A stretch of DNA of 64,000 nt from Lewinella sp. LCG006 (GCF_040784935.1 NZ_CP160680.1:3194501-3258500), one strand, 5' to 3'; counted from the stretch's first letter, positions 8,799-17,744 are shown. Numbers and translations are program-made. Notes: generated by a model not told the origin, from the letters alone.

Positions 8799-9260
8799 AT
8801 GAGTGCTTTAAATCCAACTATACAAAACGCCCGACTAGCTGCTTTAGGGAATCGAGTGCCACAAATGAACACATCCTTCGGGCATGCCTGTAGGATTGGC
8901 TTTATTGGATCTGCTATAGATCGATGTGGACAGTTTTTTTTAGGAAAGGTCCTTGCCCAACGCCAATTTGAACGCTTTACCACGACGCAATGCCAGGAAG
9001 AAGTCACTGCTTTATTGGGAGGTTTATTTGATCCTCTGGTTGGGCCGAATAATTCAGGTGGCAGGAGGTATCTACTTACGGCACATTTGGTAGGTAATGA
9101 TCTCGCTTTAAGAGATGAACAGTTGACACAGGCCGTTGATTGGCTACAGTCAAAAAAAGTTCAAACAATATTTTATCAATACAATTGGATGTATAAACCC
9201 GAAATACAGGATCGCTTCAAACATTATCTGCCCATGCAATTGATGCAGGAGGGTTCTTGA
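8799..9260 (+). CDS. Unknown protein, 153 residues
   Basis: The frame opens with a GTG at 8685, but the ATG at 8799 gives a cleaner N-terminus (MSALNPTIQNARLAALGNR). It contains two cysteines, a Gly/Asn patch (GPNNSGGRRY) and no membrane segment. I recognise no domain. It is divergent from the TPR-like gene at 7072-8547 and followed after 31 bases by another unknown gene on the same strand, so the two may form a unit. Confidence 0.5.
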   Translation: MSALNPTIQNARLAALGNRVPQMNTSFGHACRIGFIGSAIDRCGQFFLGKVLAQRQFERFTTTQCQEEVTALLGGLFDPLVGPNNSGGRRYLLTAHLVGNDLALRDEQLTQAVDWLQSKKVQTIFYQYNWMYKPEIQDRFKHYLPMQLMQEGS

Positions 9261-9291
9261 TAGAGGGAATATATTTCCCAAATTTTTATGT

Positions 9292-9765
9292 ATGAGTACT
9301 ACCCTTTTTATTACAAACTTAAGCGACATCTCAATTTTTTTACGCCCCAAAGCCAGTGGTAAGGGAGAAAAAGAATGGGTGTTGAAAATAGTGACAATTG
9401 ACCAAACAACTCAGCAAGTTGCCATTTTTTTTCATGTGCTCTCAGACGTATACACTGATTTGAAGGTGGTGGAAGATTTAACGAATCAAGGTTATTCGGT
9501 TACAGTTTCTGATCGTTTAAGTGCGCCTGGTACCTACCTTCATTATGCTAAGTTAGCTTCAGCAGAGGGCCAACTCTATAGCTTTAGTGAGTATGTAGAT
9601 ATTAAAGATCAGACGGAGAAGTGTAAGCTAATCATTGAAGATATTACGATGTCTCTGACTGCAAGTGGAGGGATTTCAGTTGATCCTGTTACTATTAAAA
9701 TTGAAACGATAACTAATCCGTCAGAATTCGTTCATCATCTGTGGTACAATGTTTCAAATGCTTGA
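9292..9765 (+). CDS. Unknown protein, 157 residues
   Basis: A soluble, beta-rich looking protein with no signal peptide and no cysteine. It contains alternating hydrophobic stretches (VAIFFHVLSDVYTDLKVV and KLIIEDITMSLTASGG). No family is recognised. It follows the unknown gene at 8799-9260 on the same strand, and both are more AT-rich than the surrounding housekeeping genes, which could reflect later acquisition. A cluster of hairpins follows it. Confidence 0.5.
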   Translation: MSTTLFITNLSDISIFLRPKASGKGEKEWVLKIVTIDQTTQQVAIFFHVLSDVYTDLKVVEDLTNQGYSVTVSDRLSAPGTYLHYAKLASAEGQLYSFSEYVDIKDQTEKCKLIIEDITMSLTASGGISVDPVTIKIETITNPSEFVHHLWYNVSNA

Positions 9766-9853
9766 TTAAACACCATGTCCTGAAATGGACACCTAGTTCA
9801 TATACCCTATTTAGCCTGCTTCCCCTTCGGGGGAAGTATGTTAGTTTGCTTTT

Positions 9854-9907
9854 AGAAGATGGTCAGCTTCAGACGTGGGGACGGCCTGTTGCTGCCATCT
9901 TCTTTTT
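9854..9907 (+). terminator. Rho-independent terminator
   Basis: AGAAGATGG (9854-9862) pairs perfectly with CCATCTTCT (9895-9903), which runs into further T's (9904-9907). The loop is 32 bases long. It lies downstream of the gene pair at 8799-9765. Confidence 0.55.
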
Positions 9908-9976
9908 CGATCGCTAATATCCCCAAAAAGTCTTCCTAAGATGGCTTAGGAAATTATTGTGTTAGTATTTACAGGG

Positions 9977-10027
9977 CAGGAGTCACTTCATCTTTAAGAC
10001 GAGATGCGATTGACTCCTGTCTTTTTT
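9977..10027 (+). terminator. Rho-independent terminator
   Basis: CAGGAGTCA (9977-9985) pairs with TGACTCCTG (10011-10019), followed by six T's at 10022-10027. It lies 100 bases upstream of dnaE and insulates that gene from upstream transcription. Confidence 0.65.
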
Positions 10028-10126
10028 AGACACTGTGGAAAACTTTCCGTTAAGGTATCCTCTGCCCTCCATCTTTTTTGGCTAATTTAGTGTTCTTATC
10101 ATCAGAGCGAAAGATTAGAGAGAACT

Positions 10127-13100
10127 ATGCCGGATTACTGCCACCTTCATTGCCATACCCAATACTCCCTGCTGGACGGAGCTGCCGAAATCAGTACCAT
10201 GATGGACAAGGCTTTAGCCGATGGCCAGAAAGGTGTTGCATTGACAGATCACGGCAACATGTTTGGTGCGTTTAAATTTGTTGCGGAAGCAGAAAAACGC
10301 AATCTTAAGCCCATTGTCGGCTGTGAATTTTACCTGGTAGAAGACCGTCATGTACAGGCGTTTTCTAGGGCCAATGGCGAAAAAGACAAGCGCTATCACC
10401 AGCTCATGCTCGCCAAAAATGCGCAGGGTTACGAAAACTTGAGTAAACTTTGTTCGCTAGGGTTTATCGAAGGCCTTTATGGCAAGTACCCGCGAATTGA
10501 CAAGGAGTTGGTGGAAAAATACCACGAGGGGCTGGTAGTCACTTCGTGCTGTATTGGTGCCATCATTCCCCAACTCTTGCTACAAGGCAAAGACGAAGAA
10601 GCCGAAAAAGAGCTCAAATGGTGGCTCAATATCTTTGGTGAAGATTACTACATCGAACTCCAGCGCCACCGTGGGCTTGAAAATATTGACATTGGTAAAG
10701 ATCGCAACGGCAACCCCATTTATACGGGGATGAGCCAGGAAGACGTCAACCAAAAACTCTTGCTACTGGCAAAAAAGCACAATGTCAAGGTTATTTGTAC
10801 GAATGATTCTCACTACGTAGAAGAAGAAGACTGGGAGCCACACGATATCCTCCTTTGTATCAATACCAACAGCTTGCTGGAAGACGATTCCCGCTTCAAA
10901 TTTTCTAGCTCGGATTTCTACTTCAAGACGCAGCAGCAAATGAGTAAGCTGTTCAGTGATCAGGAAGCAGCGGTGGCCAACACCATGGAAATCTACGACA
11001 AGATAGAAAAGCTGACCCTGACGCGGGACATTCTCTTGCCCAACTTTCCCATGCCTAAGGGCTTTAAAACCCAGGATGAATACCTGCGTCACCTCACCTA
11101 CGAAGGAGCCAAACGCCGCTACGGAACCATCACACCCGATATCAGTGAACGACTCGATTTTGAGTTGAAGGTGATCGAGAATTCCGGCTATCCTGGCTAC
11201 TTTCTTATTGTTCAGGACTTTACCACTACCGCCCGTGAAATGAACGTAAGTGTTGGGCCTGGCCGGGGGTCGGCAGCAGGATCGGCCGTTGCTTATTGCG
11301 TGGGGATCACCAATGTAGATCCCATTAAGTACGACTTGCTGTTTGAGAGATTCCTCAATCCTGAGCGGGTGAGCATGCCCGATATTGATATTGATTTTGA
11401 TGATGAAGGTCGCCAGAAGGTGATCGATTATGTGATTGACAAATACGGACAAAGCCAGGTGGCCCAGATCGTAACTTATGGTACGATGGCTGCGAAATCG
11501 AGTTTGCGAGATGTTGGCCGGGTGATGGATGTCCCTCTTTCGGAAGTAGATCGGGTGGCCAAAACATTCCCTGCTCACCTGAAAGCCAGCCTCGCTAATG
11601 TCCTCGCCGATGGTGATATTGATCCCAAGTTGAAAGGGTCACTCAATAGCGAAGAGCGCGAAAAAGCTTACCAGTTTCGGCAGTTGGCCGAAAATGATGA
11701 TAAGATCGGCCGCATGATCCAAACCGCTAAAAAGCTGGAAGGGTCGGTGCGCAATACGGGCATCCACGCCTGTGGGGTCGTGATCACACCAGACGATATC
11801 ACCAAGTACGTTCCGGTGACGGCAGATAAAGAGACGGGGATGCTGGTCTCTCAATTTGATAACAGCGTTGCCGAAGAAGCTGGCCTCCTGAAGATGGACT
11901 TTTTGGGTCTGAAGACCCTCACCATCATCAAGAATGCGGTCACCATGGTGGAAGAAAACCATGGCGTAAAGCTGGATATGGACTTGATTCCGCTGGATGA
12001 TCAAAAGACCTACGAGCTTTTCCAGCGTGGAGAAACAGTGGGCATTTTCCAGTATGAGAGTGCCGGGATGCAGAAGTACATGAAAGAGTTGGTGCCTTCT
12101 GCTTTTGAGGACCTTATCGCAATGAACGCGCTGTATCGTCCTGGTCCGCTGGAATATATCCCCAATTTCATTGCACGTAAGCACGGGCGCGAACCGGTCG
12201 TTTACGATCTGCCAGCAATGGAGGAATACCTGGAAGAGACCTACGGTATCAATGTATACCAGGAGCAGATCATGTTGCTTTCGCAAAAATTGGCGGGCTT
12301 TACCAAGGGAGAGGCCGATATGTTGCGTAAGGCGATGGGTAAGAAAAAGAAGGACCTGCTGGATAAAATGCTCCCTAAATTTGTGGCGGGTGGCGAAGAG
12401 CGTGGTCACCCCAAGGATAAACTAGAAAAGGTTTGGAAAGATTGGGAAGCATTTGCGTCTTATGCCTTCAATAAATCGCACTCTACTTGTTATGCTTTCG
12501 TAGCGTTCCAAACGGCTTACCTCAAAGCCCATTATCCCGCCGAATTTATGGCGGCGGTACTGACGACCAACAAGAACGATATCTCCAAAATCACCTTCTT
12601 CCTCCAGGAATGTAAGCGAATGGGATTGGATGTACTCGGCCCAGATATCAATGAATCGGTGTCTGACTTTTCGGTCAACGTGAAAGGGCAGGTGCGTTTC
12701 GGTATGTCCGCGTTGAAAGGGGTAGGAGAAGGGCCCGTAACGGCAATTCTGGAGGAGCGTGATCAGAACGGGCGTTATACCAGTGTTTTTGATTTGCTCA
12801 CCCGATTGGATCAAGGTGCGATCAACAAGCGGGTATTAGAAAGTCTCTCCCTTGGAGGCGCTTTTGATTGTTTTGATGATATTCACCGGGCGCAGTATTT
12901 TGCTCCCTCAGATAAATACGATACCTATATTGAACACCTGGTGAAGTACGGCAATGCCTATCTGAAAAACAAGATCAGTGCTGCTACATCTTTGTTTGGT
13001 GCCCTCCAAGAAGAGGTGATGGTCCAGGAGCCACCACCACCCAATTGCCGAGAGTGGAGCTTGATTGAGAAACTGGAAAGGGAAAAAGAAGTTACCGGGA

Positions 13101-13696
13101 TTTTTATTTCAGGTCACCCACTGGATGATTATCGCATGGAGGTGGCTAATTTTGTCACTTGTACCCTCAACGAGGTAGACAATCATAAGCAACGTAACCA
13201 ATTGCAGTTGGCGGGGTCTGTGACAGGAGCCCGGCACATGATCTCCAAGAATGGGAACGGCTGGGGTATTTTTACGGTCTCTGATTTTGATGGTGAACTG
13301 GAATTCCGCCTTTTTGGCGAAGATTACCAAAAATTCAAGCACCTGCTGGAACCAGGAAAAGCTATCTTCATTACCGCTGGTTTTCAGCGTGGGTGGAGGG
13401 ACGATACCATGGAGTTGAAAATCAAGGATGTCTCCTTACTCGAGAGTGTAGGCGATACCATGACCAAAGGTATTCGTTTGACTTTGCCGCTGGATCGCTT
13501 GACGAGTGAAATAGTCGTAGGGCTTGATCGCTTGTGCCAAAAACACGAAGGACAACACCAGCTCAGGATGGTATTACTGGACCGGCAAAACAGGGTGAAA
13601 CTCCCATTGGCTGCAAAAAACAGAAAAGTGAAGGCGGACAATGATTTTATCGCAGCTTTGACCAAGCTAGGGGTAGATTATAAGATTGAGCGGTAA
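10127..13696 (+). CDS. dnaE: DNA polymerase III alpha subunit
   Basis: Replicative DNA polymerase catalytic subunit. The 1189 residues carry the N-terminal PHP domain (HCHTQYSLLDG), the PolC/DnaE palm with catalytic aspartates in PDIDIDFDDEGR (about residue 423), the fingers motif NKSHSTCYAF, a tandem HhH region and a C-terminal OB-fold (LQLAGSVTGARHMISKNGNG). The length is typical of DnaE1 in Bacteroidota. The ATG at 10127 gives MPDYCHLHCHTQYS, the standard start. It stands alone between a terminator and the promoter of the next gene. High confidence. Confidence 0.97.
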   Translation: MPDYCHLHCHTQYSLLDGAAEISTMMDKALADGQKGVALTDHGNMFGAFKFVAEAEKRNLKPIVGCEFYLVEDRHVQAFSRANGEKDKRYHQLMLAKNAQGYENLSKLCSLGFIEGLYGKYPRIDKELVEKYHEGLVVTSCCIGAIIPQLLLQGKDEEAEKELKWWLNIFGEDYYIELQRHRGLENIDIGKDRNGNPIYTGMSQEDVNQKLLLLAKKHNVKVICTNDSHYVEEEDWEPHDILLCINTNSLLEDDSRFKFSSSDFYFKTQQQMSKLFSDQEAAVANTMEIYDKIEKLTLTRDILLPNFPMPKGFKTQDEYLRHLTYEGAKRRYGTITPDISERLDFELKVIENSGYPGYFLIVQDFTTTAREMNVSVGPGRGSAAGSAVAYCVGITNVDPIKYDLLFERFLNPERVSMPDIDIDFDDEGRQKVIDYVIDKYGQSQVAQIVTYGTMAAKSSLRDVGRVMDVPLSEVDRVAKTFPAHLKASLANVLADGDIDPKLKGSLNSEEREKAYQFRQLAENDDKIGRMIQTAKKLEGSVRNTGIHACGVVITPDDITKYVPVTADKETGMLVSQFDNSVAEEAGLLKMDFLGLKTLTIIKNAVTMVEENHGVKLDMDLIPLDDQKTYELFQRGETVGIFQYESAGMQKYMKELVPSAFEDLIAMNALYRPGPLEYIPNFIARKHGREPVVYDLPAMEEYLEETYGINVYQEQIMLLSQKLAGFTKGEADMLRKAMGKKKKDLLDKMLPKFVAGGEERGHPKDKLEKVWKDWEAFASYAFNKSHSTCYAFVAFQTAYLKAHYPAEFMAAVLTTNKNDISKITFFLQECKRMGLDVLGPDINESVSDFSVNVKGQVRFGMSALKGVGEGPVTAILEERDQNGRYTSVFDLLTRLDQGAINKRVLESLSLGGAFDCFDDIHRAQYFAPSDKYDTYIEHLVKYGNAYLKNKISAATSLFGALQEEVMVQEPPPPNCREWSLIEKLEREKEVTGIFISGHPLDDYRMEVANFVTCTLNEVDNHKQRNQLQLAGSVTGARHMISKNGNGWGIFTVSDFDGELEFRLFGEDYQKFKHLLEPGKAIFITAGFQRGWRDDTMELKIKDVSLLESVGDTMTKGIRLTLPLDRLTSEIVVGLDRLCQKHEGQHQLRMVLLDRQNRVKLPLAAKNRKVKADNDFIAALTKLGVDYKIER

Positions 13697-13720
13697 AGAA
13701 CAAGGCTGTGTTACCCCATG

Positions 13721-13751
13721 TTTGTGTAGTTGAAAAATCCTATTATCTTTA
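13721..13751 (+). promoter_or_regulatory. Bacteroidota-type promoter of the propeller gene
   Basis: TTTG (13721-13724) is separated by 19 bases from TATCTTTA (13744-13751), close to the consensus TTTG-N19-TAnnTTTG. It would give a 5' leader of about 90 bases before the ATG at 13848. Confidence 0.5.
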
Positions 13752-13847
13752 CATGAATAAGTGAGTCTAACCCAGAAGAATATTCCAACTATTAAGGAAA
13801 CTACGACCCTGAATTAAACTGTGTAATACCTTAATAATTCCAAAAAC

Positions 13848-14960
13848 ATGTTCTTCCATACATCAATGTGGGGAACAAAGCTGCTAACCCTTGTGTTACT
13901 GGTTGCATTTGTCTCAAGTGGGCAAAGTCAATCATTGGAAAGTGTAGCTTTTTCCCTTACCCTTCCCAACGGACAGACCGCTGGTATCCAGCAAAGATCT
14001 TCCATTACTAATTTGGTTCAACGCCCTGAAGGCCTTTACGTTTTAACGGATAACGACGGCTGCTATTTGTTGTCTAGCAACGCCAACCAGCAACACCAAT
14101 TATTGGTACAACCGACTGATCGTCGCGAAAAATTTAATTGTCTGATCAAGAAGGACAAGGAAGTCCATCTCTTGGTTAATTATCAATCCTTGCGTCCTTT
14201 AGTACACAAAGAAGACGCTTCGGTGGATTTCACCAGTTCCTTCTTTGCCAAGACCGTAAACCCTACTTCCATCCATTACGCCGATGATGGGCGGATAATC
14301 GTAGGCAGTCTTGAAGACGGATTATTTGTCTTTGAGCCCGACGAATATGGCGGTTATGCCAATGTTCCTAAACGTTTTTCTACGGCGGGCCAGCAGTTGC
14401 CCTCCAATATCGTCCACACCATTTATGAAGACCAACGTGGGGTGATCTGGATCGGTACTGACCGTGGTCTTGCTACCCTGACCAACGACACCATCTACAA
14501 CTTGGGGATTGCTCCTCCGGTAAAGCAAAATTGGTGGCAGCGTTTTTGGGGTATAGAAGGCCCACCTCCTTTGTATAATGGTCCGGTAAATGCCATTGCC
14601 GAATGGGGCGATAGCATCGTCTTTGCTGGTGCAGAAGCACTCTATCGGATACCTACCCGCCCAGACTCGCTGGCGCTGGTTTATGAATACGATCTGCATG
14701 AGCGCCTGCCAGAGCCATTGACCAATATTCAACAACTACTGGTAGATTTTAATGGAGATCTCTGGGTGGCAGCGAATCAGCTTCTGCGTTTCAATATTAC
14801 CCGTAATGAATTACGCGTCTTTGGCCGGGAATCGGGTATCCGTGGGCAAGGTATCTCTACCCTTCTCGAGGATGTGGAAATGGGAGAAATTTGGATTGGC
14901 ACCCAGCGTGGTGGCCTCTACCGGATGAGCAATGATCCATATTCCAGAATTGGGCATTAG
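13848..14960 (+). CDS. Secreted beta-propeller protein with Reg_prop repeats
   Basis: After a signal peptide (KLLTLVLLVAFVSSGQSQS) the protein carries two-component-regulator-type propeller repeats: VHTIYEDQRGVIWIGT, LLVDFNGDLWVAANQ and LLEDVEMGEIWIGTQ. The family is best known as the periplasmic sensor half of hybrid histidine kinases, but here the protein ends after 370 residues without a kinase, transmembrane segment or T9SS tail. It may be a stand-alone periplasmic sensor or ligand-binding protein. The ATG at 13866 is an alternative start. It is transcribed from its own promoter. Confidence 0.75.
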   Translation: MFFHTSMWGTKLLTLVLLVAFVSSGQSQSLESVAFSLTLPNGQTAGIQQRSSITNLVQRPEGLYVLTDNDGCYLLSSNANQQHQLLVQPTDRREKFNCLIKKDKEVHLLVNYQSLRPLVHKEDASVDFTSSFFAKTVNPTSIHYADDGRIIVGSLEDGLFVFEPDEYGGYANVPKRFSTAGQQLPSNIVHTIYEDQRGVIWIGTDRGLATLTNDTIYNLGIAPPVKQNWWQRFWGIEGPPPLYNGPVNAIAEWGDSIVFAGAEALYRIPTRPDSLALVYEYDLHERLPEPLTNIQQLLVDFNGDLWVAANQLLRFNITRNELRVFGRESGIRGQGISTLLEDVEMGEIWIGTQRGGLYRMSNDPYSRIGH

Positions 14961-14994
14961 CTACAGTCTACTAAGGCCAAATGCACAAAAATCT

Positions 14995-16077
14995 TTACAG
15001 TTGATACTGATTGACGATGGCTACGATATAAGCTAAGTCCTTTTCCGTATATCGATCATGGATGGGTAAGAGGAAGTGATGCTTAAGTAAGTCCAGACTG
15101 TTTTCATATTGGTTGGTGTCTGACTCGCGGATAAACCACCAGCGATCAGTGAAAGCCTGGCCACGAATGCCGTGCGTCTGCAAATAGGCAGAAAAGTGCT
15201 TGGCATCCTCCACCCATACCGGGAACCCAATCTGTGGATGTTGTTTGTTGTGCTCGCTCGTGAGGAAACGAATATGTACTTGCTTCAAGTGCCAAAAATA
15301 GTACGCCACCTGCGCCTTCCTTTTTTGAATCATCTTCTTGTGAGAGGTGTGTAATGTGAGCCATTTCCCGATCTTGCTCATAGCCTTTGGGCTAGAGGTT
15401 CCTTTGATCAAATGCTGATAGGCACGGGCGTAGGCACCACCGCTCAGTCGTCTCCACCACTGCTTGCCAGGGAGGTTCAGGTGTTGTGCAGTGCTACCAG
15501 CGAGGTAGAGCAATTGCCAAAGAAGGTAGGCAAGATGCTGTTTGTTGGCAGCACGAGGCGGCGTGATACTAGCCGGGCCAATCAGCCATGCACCATCCGT
15601 TGTACCTATGATTTTGGTGGGCGAAAAGAGGGCCCAATGGCCGTCTGGAGGCAGTGTCCAATGAGGATGCGGATAGCTGTGCGCCCAATCCTCCACCAAA
15701 CTCGTACCTGGAGGAAGTAACTGTAGCAGTTTAGAGGAATCTCTTGCTTGCCCAAAATAATGGATCAATACGACCAAATCAAAATGCTGGTTCTCGATCA
15801 AGCTTTCGACTTCTGCCCAGTGAGGATCGGCGTTTTGATCGAGATTGTAGTAGCGAATATCCCAACCCGCTAAATGAAAAGGCAGGTGCACGCCCTCTGG
15901 TACCCATGCTGGTAGGAGTACCGTGCATGGTTCTTCGCGTTGCAAGTGCTGGGTGAGGGCAAATAGGGCCTCTCTGCCGCTACGAAAATCACTACACCCG
16001 GTAGTGGGTAAACCCTCCGGCCAGCTGGCTGGCCAGTGCAAAGAAAAACTACGGGATGGAGAATAGTCGTGCGGCAT
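14995..16077 (-). CDS. PLP-dependent aminotransferase-like protein (DegT/DnrJ-like fold)
   Basis: The layout of a fold-type I PLP enzyme can be seen: SGREALFALTQHL at the N-terminus, LLPAWVPEGVHLPF, an Asp/His stretch (LVVLIHYFG), EDWAHSYPHP where DegT enzymes have their EDAAHA motif, and a candidate Schiff-base lysine in FSPTKIIGTTDGAW. It therefore resembles sugar aminotransferases of the DegT family, but no sugar gene is adjacent. The frame extends to an ATG at 16155, but the ssb terminator hairpin lies inside that extension, so the ATG at 16077 (MPHDYSPSRSF) is chosen. The substrate is unknown. Confidence 0.6.
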   Translation of the reverse strand: MPHDYSPSRSFSLHWPASWPEGLPTTGCSDFRSGREALFALTQHLQREEPCTVLLPAWVPEGVHLPFHLAGWDIRYYNLDQNADPHWAEVESLIENQHFDLVVLIHYFGQARDSSKLLQLLPPGTSLVEDWAHSYPHPHWTLPPDGHWALFSPTKIIGTTDGAWLIGPASITPPRAANKQHLAYLLWQLLYLAGSTAQHLNLPGKQWWRRLSGGAYARAYQHLIKGTSSPKAMSKIGKWLTLHTSHKKMIQKRKAQVAYYFWHLKQVHIRFLTSEHNKQHPQIGFPVWVEDAKHFSAYLQTHGIRGQAFTDRWWFIRESDTNQYENSLDLLKHHFLLPIHDRYTEKDLAYIVAIVNQYQL

Positions 16078-16091
16078 CAGGCGAAGATACT

Positions 16092-16134
16092 GCGTTAAAA
16101 GAAAACCCCCGACCTGCTGTTCACAGATCGGGGG
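16092..16134 (-). terminator. Rho-independent terminator downstream of ssb
   Basis: On the minus strand CCCCCGA (16134-16128) pairs with TCGGGGG (16112-16106), followed by TTTTCTTTT (16105-16097). It ends the transcript of the ssb gene at 16207-16557 and fixes the start of the next gene to a position below 16092. Confidence 0.8.
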
Positions 16135-16206
16135 AAACGGAATAATGAATATCACAAAAATATCCTGCTGTAAAACGCTAACTCTTCAGGTGGCTTGAGA
16201 ATAAAC

Positions 16207-16557
16207 TTAAGCCGCCTGCTTTTCCGACTTCTGATCCAGTAGGACAAAGTCGTTGACGACAATGTCAATGGACAGGCGTTCGATGCCATCCTTATCGGTG
16301 TAGCGATTGTACTTGATCTTGCCTTGTACGGCGAGCTTGTTCCCTTTCTTGGCGTACTGTACCAGGGTGTCGGCTTTTTTGCCAAAAGCGACGCAGCGGT
16401 GCCATTGGGTAATGGTGACTTTCTCACCGTCCTTGTTGTTATAGCTTTCGTTGGTAGCGAGGCTAAAGCTGGCGATGGAGTTTTGCTTGGAGCCTTTCTT
16501 TTCTGGATCCTTGCCTAAGTTGCCAATGAGGGTAACGGAATTTTGTACTTGATTCAT
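16207..16557 (-). CDS. ssb: Single-stranded DNA-binding protein (first of two adjacent copies)
   Basis: OB-fold protein that coats single-stranded DNA in replication and repair. MNQVQNSVTLIGNLGKDPE, the NKDGEKVTITQWHRCVAFG segment and LAVQGKIKYNRY are classic SSB motifs. The frame extends upstream to 16725, but the ATG at 16557 aligns with the family start. At 116 residues it lacks the long acidic-tipped C-terminal tail of the housekeeping SSB, so it is a short accessory type. A second, diverged ssb lies just upstream on the same strand, separated by a hairpin-bearing spacer of about 200 bases. Confidence 0.9.
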   Translation of the reverse strand: MNQVQNSVTLIGNLGKDPEKKGSKQNSIASFSLATNESYNNKDGEKVTITQWHRCVAFGKKADTLVQYAKKGNKLAVQGKIKYNRYTDKDGIERLSIDIVVNDFVLLDQKSEKQAA

Positions 16558-16713
16558 AATAGAAAAAATTTGGACCGGGTGTTTAGTCTTTAGCGGAGAG
16601 TGAGGCGTGACCTTACTGGCAGATGACCAGTTGTTCGATGACGCAGACAGCGCGCTAGTTCCCGGAATGTTAAAAGAATAATTAAAAAATGGATGAAGAA
16701 AAATATTGATTAG

Positions 16714-16767
16714 TGACGGAATCAAACCTGTCTACCTGCGGTACGCAGACAGGAATGGAATCAGTTA
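16714..16767. repeat. Hairpin-bearing repeat between the two ssb genes
   Basis: TGACGGAA at 16714-16721 and AATGGAATCAGTTA at 16754-16767 match the outer parts of the foldback element at 4502-4626. Between them CCTGTCT pairs with AGACAGG. The right end overlaps the TAA of the upstream ssb. Relatedness to the 4502 element is plausible but rests on short matches. Confidence 0.35.
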
Positions 16768-17091
16768 CTGCATAAGACGAAACTCGTTGACGACGATTTC
16801 CGTGCGGGTTTTTCTCTGTTCGCCTTCCCCGGTGGTCTGGTGTTGTATTTTTCCCTGGACGACCACGGAAGAACCCTTCTTCAAAAATACCTGCATCATC
16901 TCGGCCACTTTGCCCCAGCCAATGAGCTGGTGCCAGGTTGTTTCAATGCGCTTACCGCCTTCCTGGTCGCGGAAAATTTCTTTGGTGGCGATACTTACCC
17001 GAGCCATGGAGTTGCCATTGTTAAGAGCGCGGTATTCGACATCGCGGCCAAGGTTGCCAATGAGTTGTACGTGGTTACTAATAGAATTCAT
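16765..17091 (-). CDS. Single-stranded DNA-binding protein (second copy)
   Basis: OB-fold SSB of 108 residues: MNSISNHVQLIGNLGRDVEY, TTWHQLIGWGKVAEM and VVVQGKIQHQ are typical. The frame opens at 17208, but the ATG at 17091 is the family start. It shares only moderate identity with the copy at 16207-16557, so this is an old duplication or two separate acquisitions. It ends directly at its last beta-strand with no acidic tail. A phased array of 10-bp repeats lies 145-205 bases upstream and may control it. Confidence 0.9.
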   Translation of the reverse strand: MNSISNHVQLIGNLGRDVEYRALNNGNSMARVSIATKEIFRDQEGGKRIETTWHQLIGWGKVAEMMQVFLKKGSSVVVQGKIQHQTTGEGEQRKTRTEIVVNEFRLMQ

Positions 17092-17234
17092 AATCGCTGA
17101 TTTTAGTGTTATACGATGATTGAGCGCAGTATTAATATCAGGCCTGATGTGCAATACGTGCTGGTTGTAAAAGTATTGGTTGAGCGCTTTCAACCGGTGA
17201 CACTGCAAAGATGAGGGAGGGGGAAAGTATTACT

Positions 17235-17295
17235 CGTATAATAAACGTATACTGTCGTTTGTATCCGTTTGTAAACGTTTATAAACGGTTATTTT
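17235..17295. repeat. Phased array of six 10-bp CG-starting repeats upstream of ssb
   Basis: CG dinucleotides followed by T/A-rich steps recur at 17235, 17246, 17256, 17266, 17276 and 17286, a spacing of 11 then 10 bp. The central units are CGTTTGTATC, CGTTTGTAAA and CGTTTATAAA; CGTTTATAAACG (17276-17287) is also a perfect palindrome. Helical phasing suggests cooperative protein binding or intrinsic curvature. The array precedes the AT-rich, gene-poor zone 17296-17418, where nothing else is seen. Confidence 0.5.
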
Positions 17296-17418
17296 TTATC
17301 TAATAAATTGATTTTTAGTGTTTTGTGTTAATAAAGTGAGGCGTAATTTTTTTTAAATTATTTTTATGTGTTTGATGCGCATAGTGGGAATTAAGTTCAA
17401 ATAATAATAGATACAGAA

Positions 17419-17598
17419 ATGAAAGTTCTCTCTCTAATTTTATCACTTGCGGGATTATTGACAATATTTAATGCAGTTTCATATGGTCAGGTGGTCACTT
17501 GGGAGGAGAGAAAAGAATATGATTCCACGGATAGGCTTATTATGAGCAGGACAGAAACGGACAAAGAAATATGGATCTACTATTATGAATATAAATGA
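17419..17598 (+). CDS. Small secreted peptide, 59 residues
   Basis: ATG at 17419, TGA at 17596-17598. The first 23 residues form a good signal peptide (MKVLSLILSLAGLLTIFNAV, then SYG before Q). The mature part is about 36 residues, acidic and tyrosine-rich at the end (IWIYYYEYK). No family is recognised. The region after it (17600-17744) contains degenerate coding-like frames, so this may be the 5' remnant of a longer gene. Confidence 0.4.
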   Translation: MKVLSLILSLAGLLTIFNAVSYGQVVTWEERKEYDSTDRLIMSRTETDKEIWIYYYEYK

Positions 17599-17744
17599 TT
17601 AGAATATTGATCTTAGCTACGCCTGAACGTGGGGTGTTTATACGTCCGATCGCTTGCTGTTGGGAGAAGGGCTCTTAGGAGGTTGTTTTTCAGATATTGA
17701 AAACGATGTGGCCTTCGTAGAGGTGATTCCTTTCGGATTAAGCG

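Larger units (their letters stand above)
9766..10126 (+). other. Intergenic region with four hairpins, possible small RNA
   Basis: There is no convincing ORF between the unknown gene and dnaE. The stretch carries a UUCG-tetraloop hairpin (9819-9836), a terminator-like stem followed by T's (9854-9907), a compact hairpin TTCCTAAG/CTTAGGAA (9933-9952) and a second terminator (9977-10027). Two terminators in tandem without a gene between them suggest either a double stop after the upstream operon or a short RNA of about 120 bases ending near 10027. No promoter could be assigned with confidence. Confidence 0.4.

Noticed and set aside
11639-12409. Minus-strand ORFs up to 271 codons inside dnaE
   Set aside because: They are shadows of the dnaE coding frame.
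16078-16155. Longer N-terminus for the PLP-dependent protein
   Set aside because: The segment contains the rho-independent terminator of ssb, so a message starting here is unlikely; the ATG at 16077 is better.
17235-17295. CRISPR-like array
   Set aside because: The units are only 10 bp with no spacers of constant length; it is a short phased tandem repeat.
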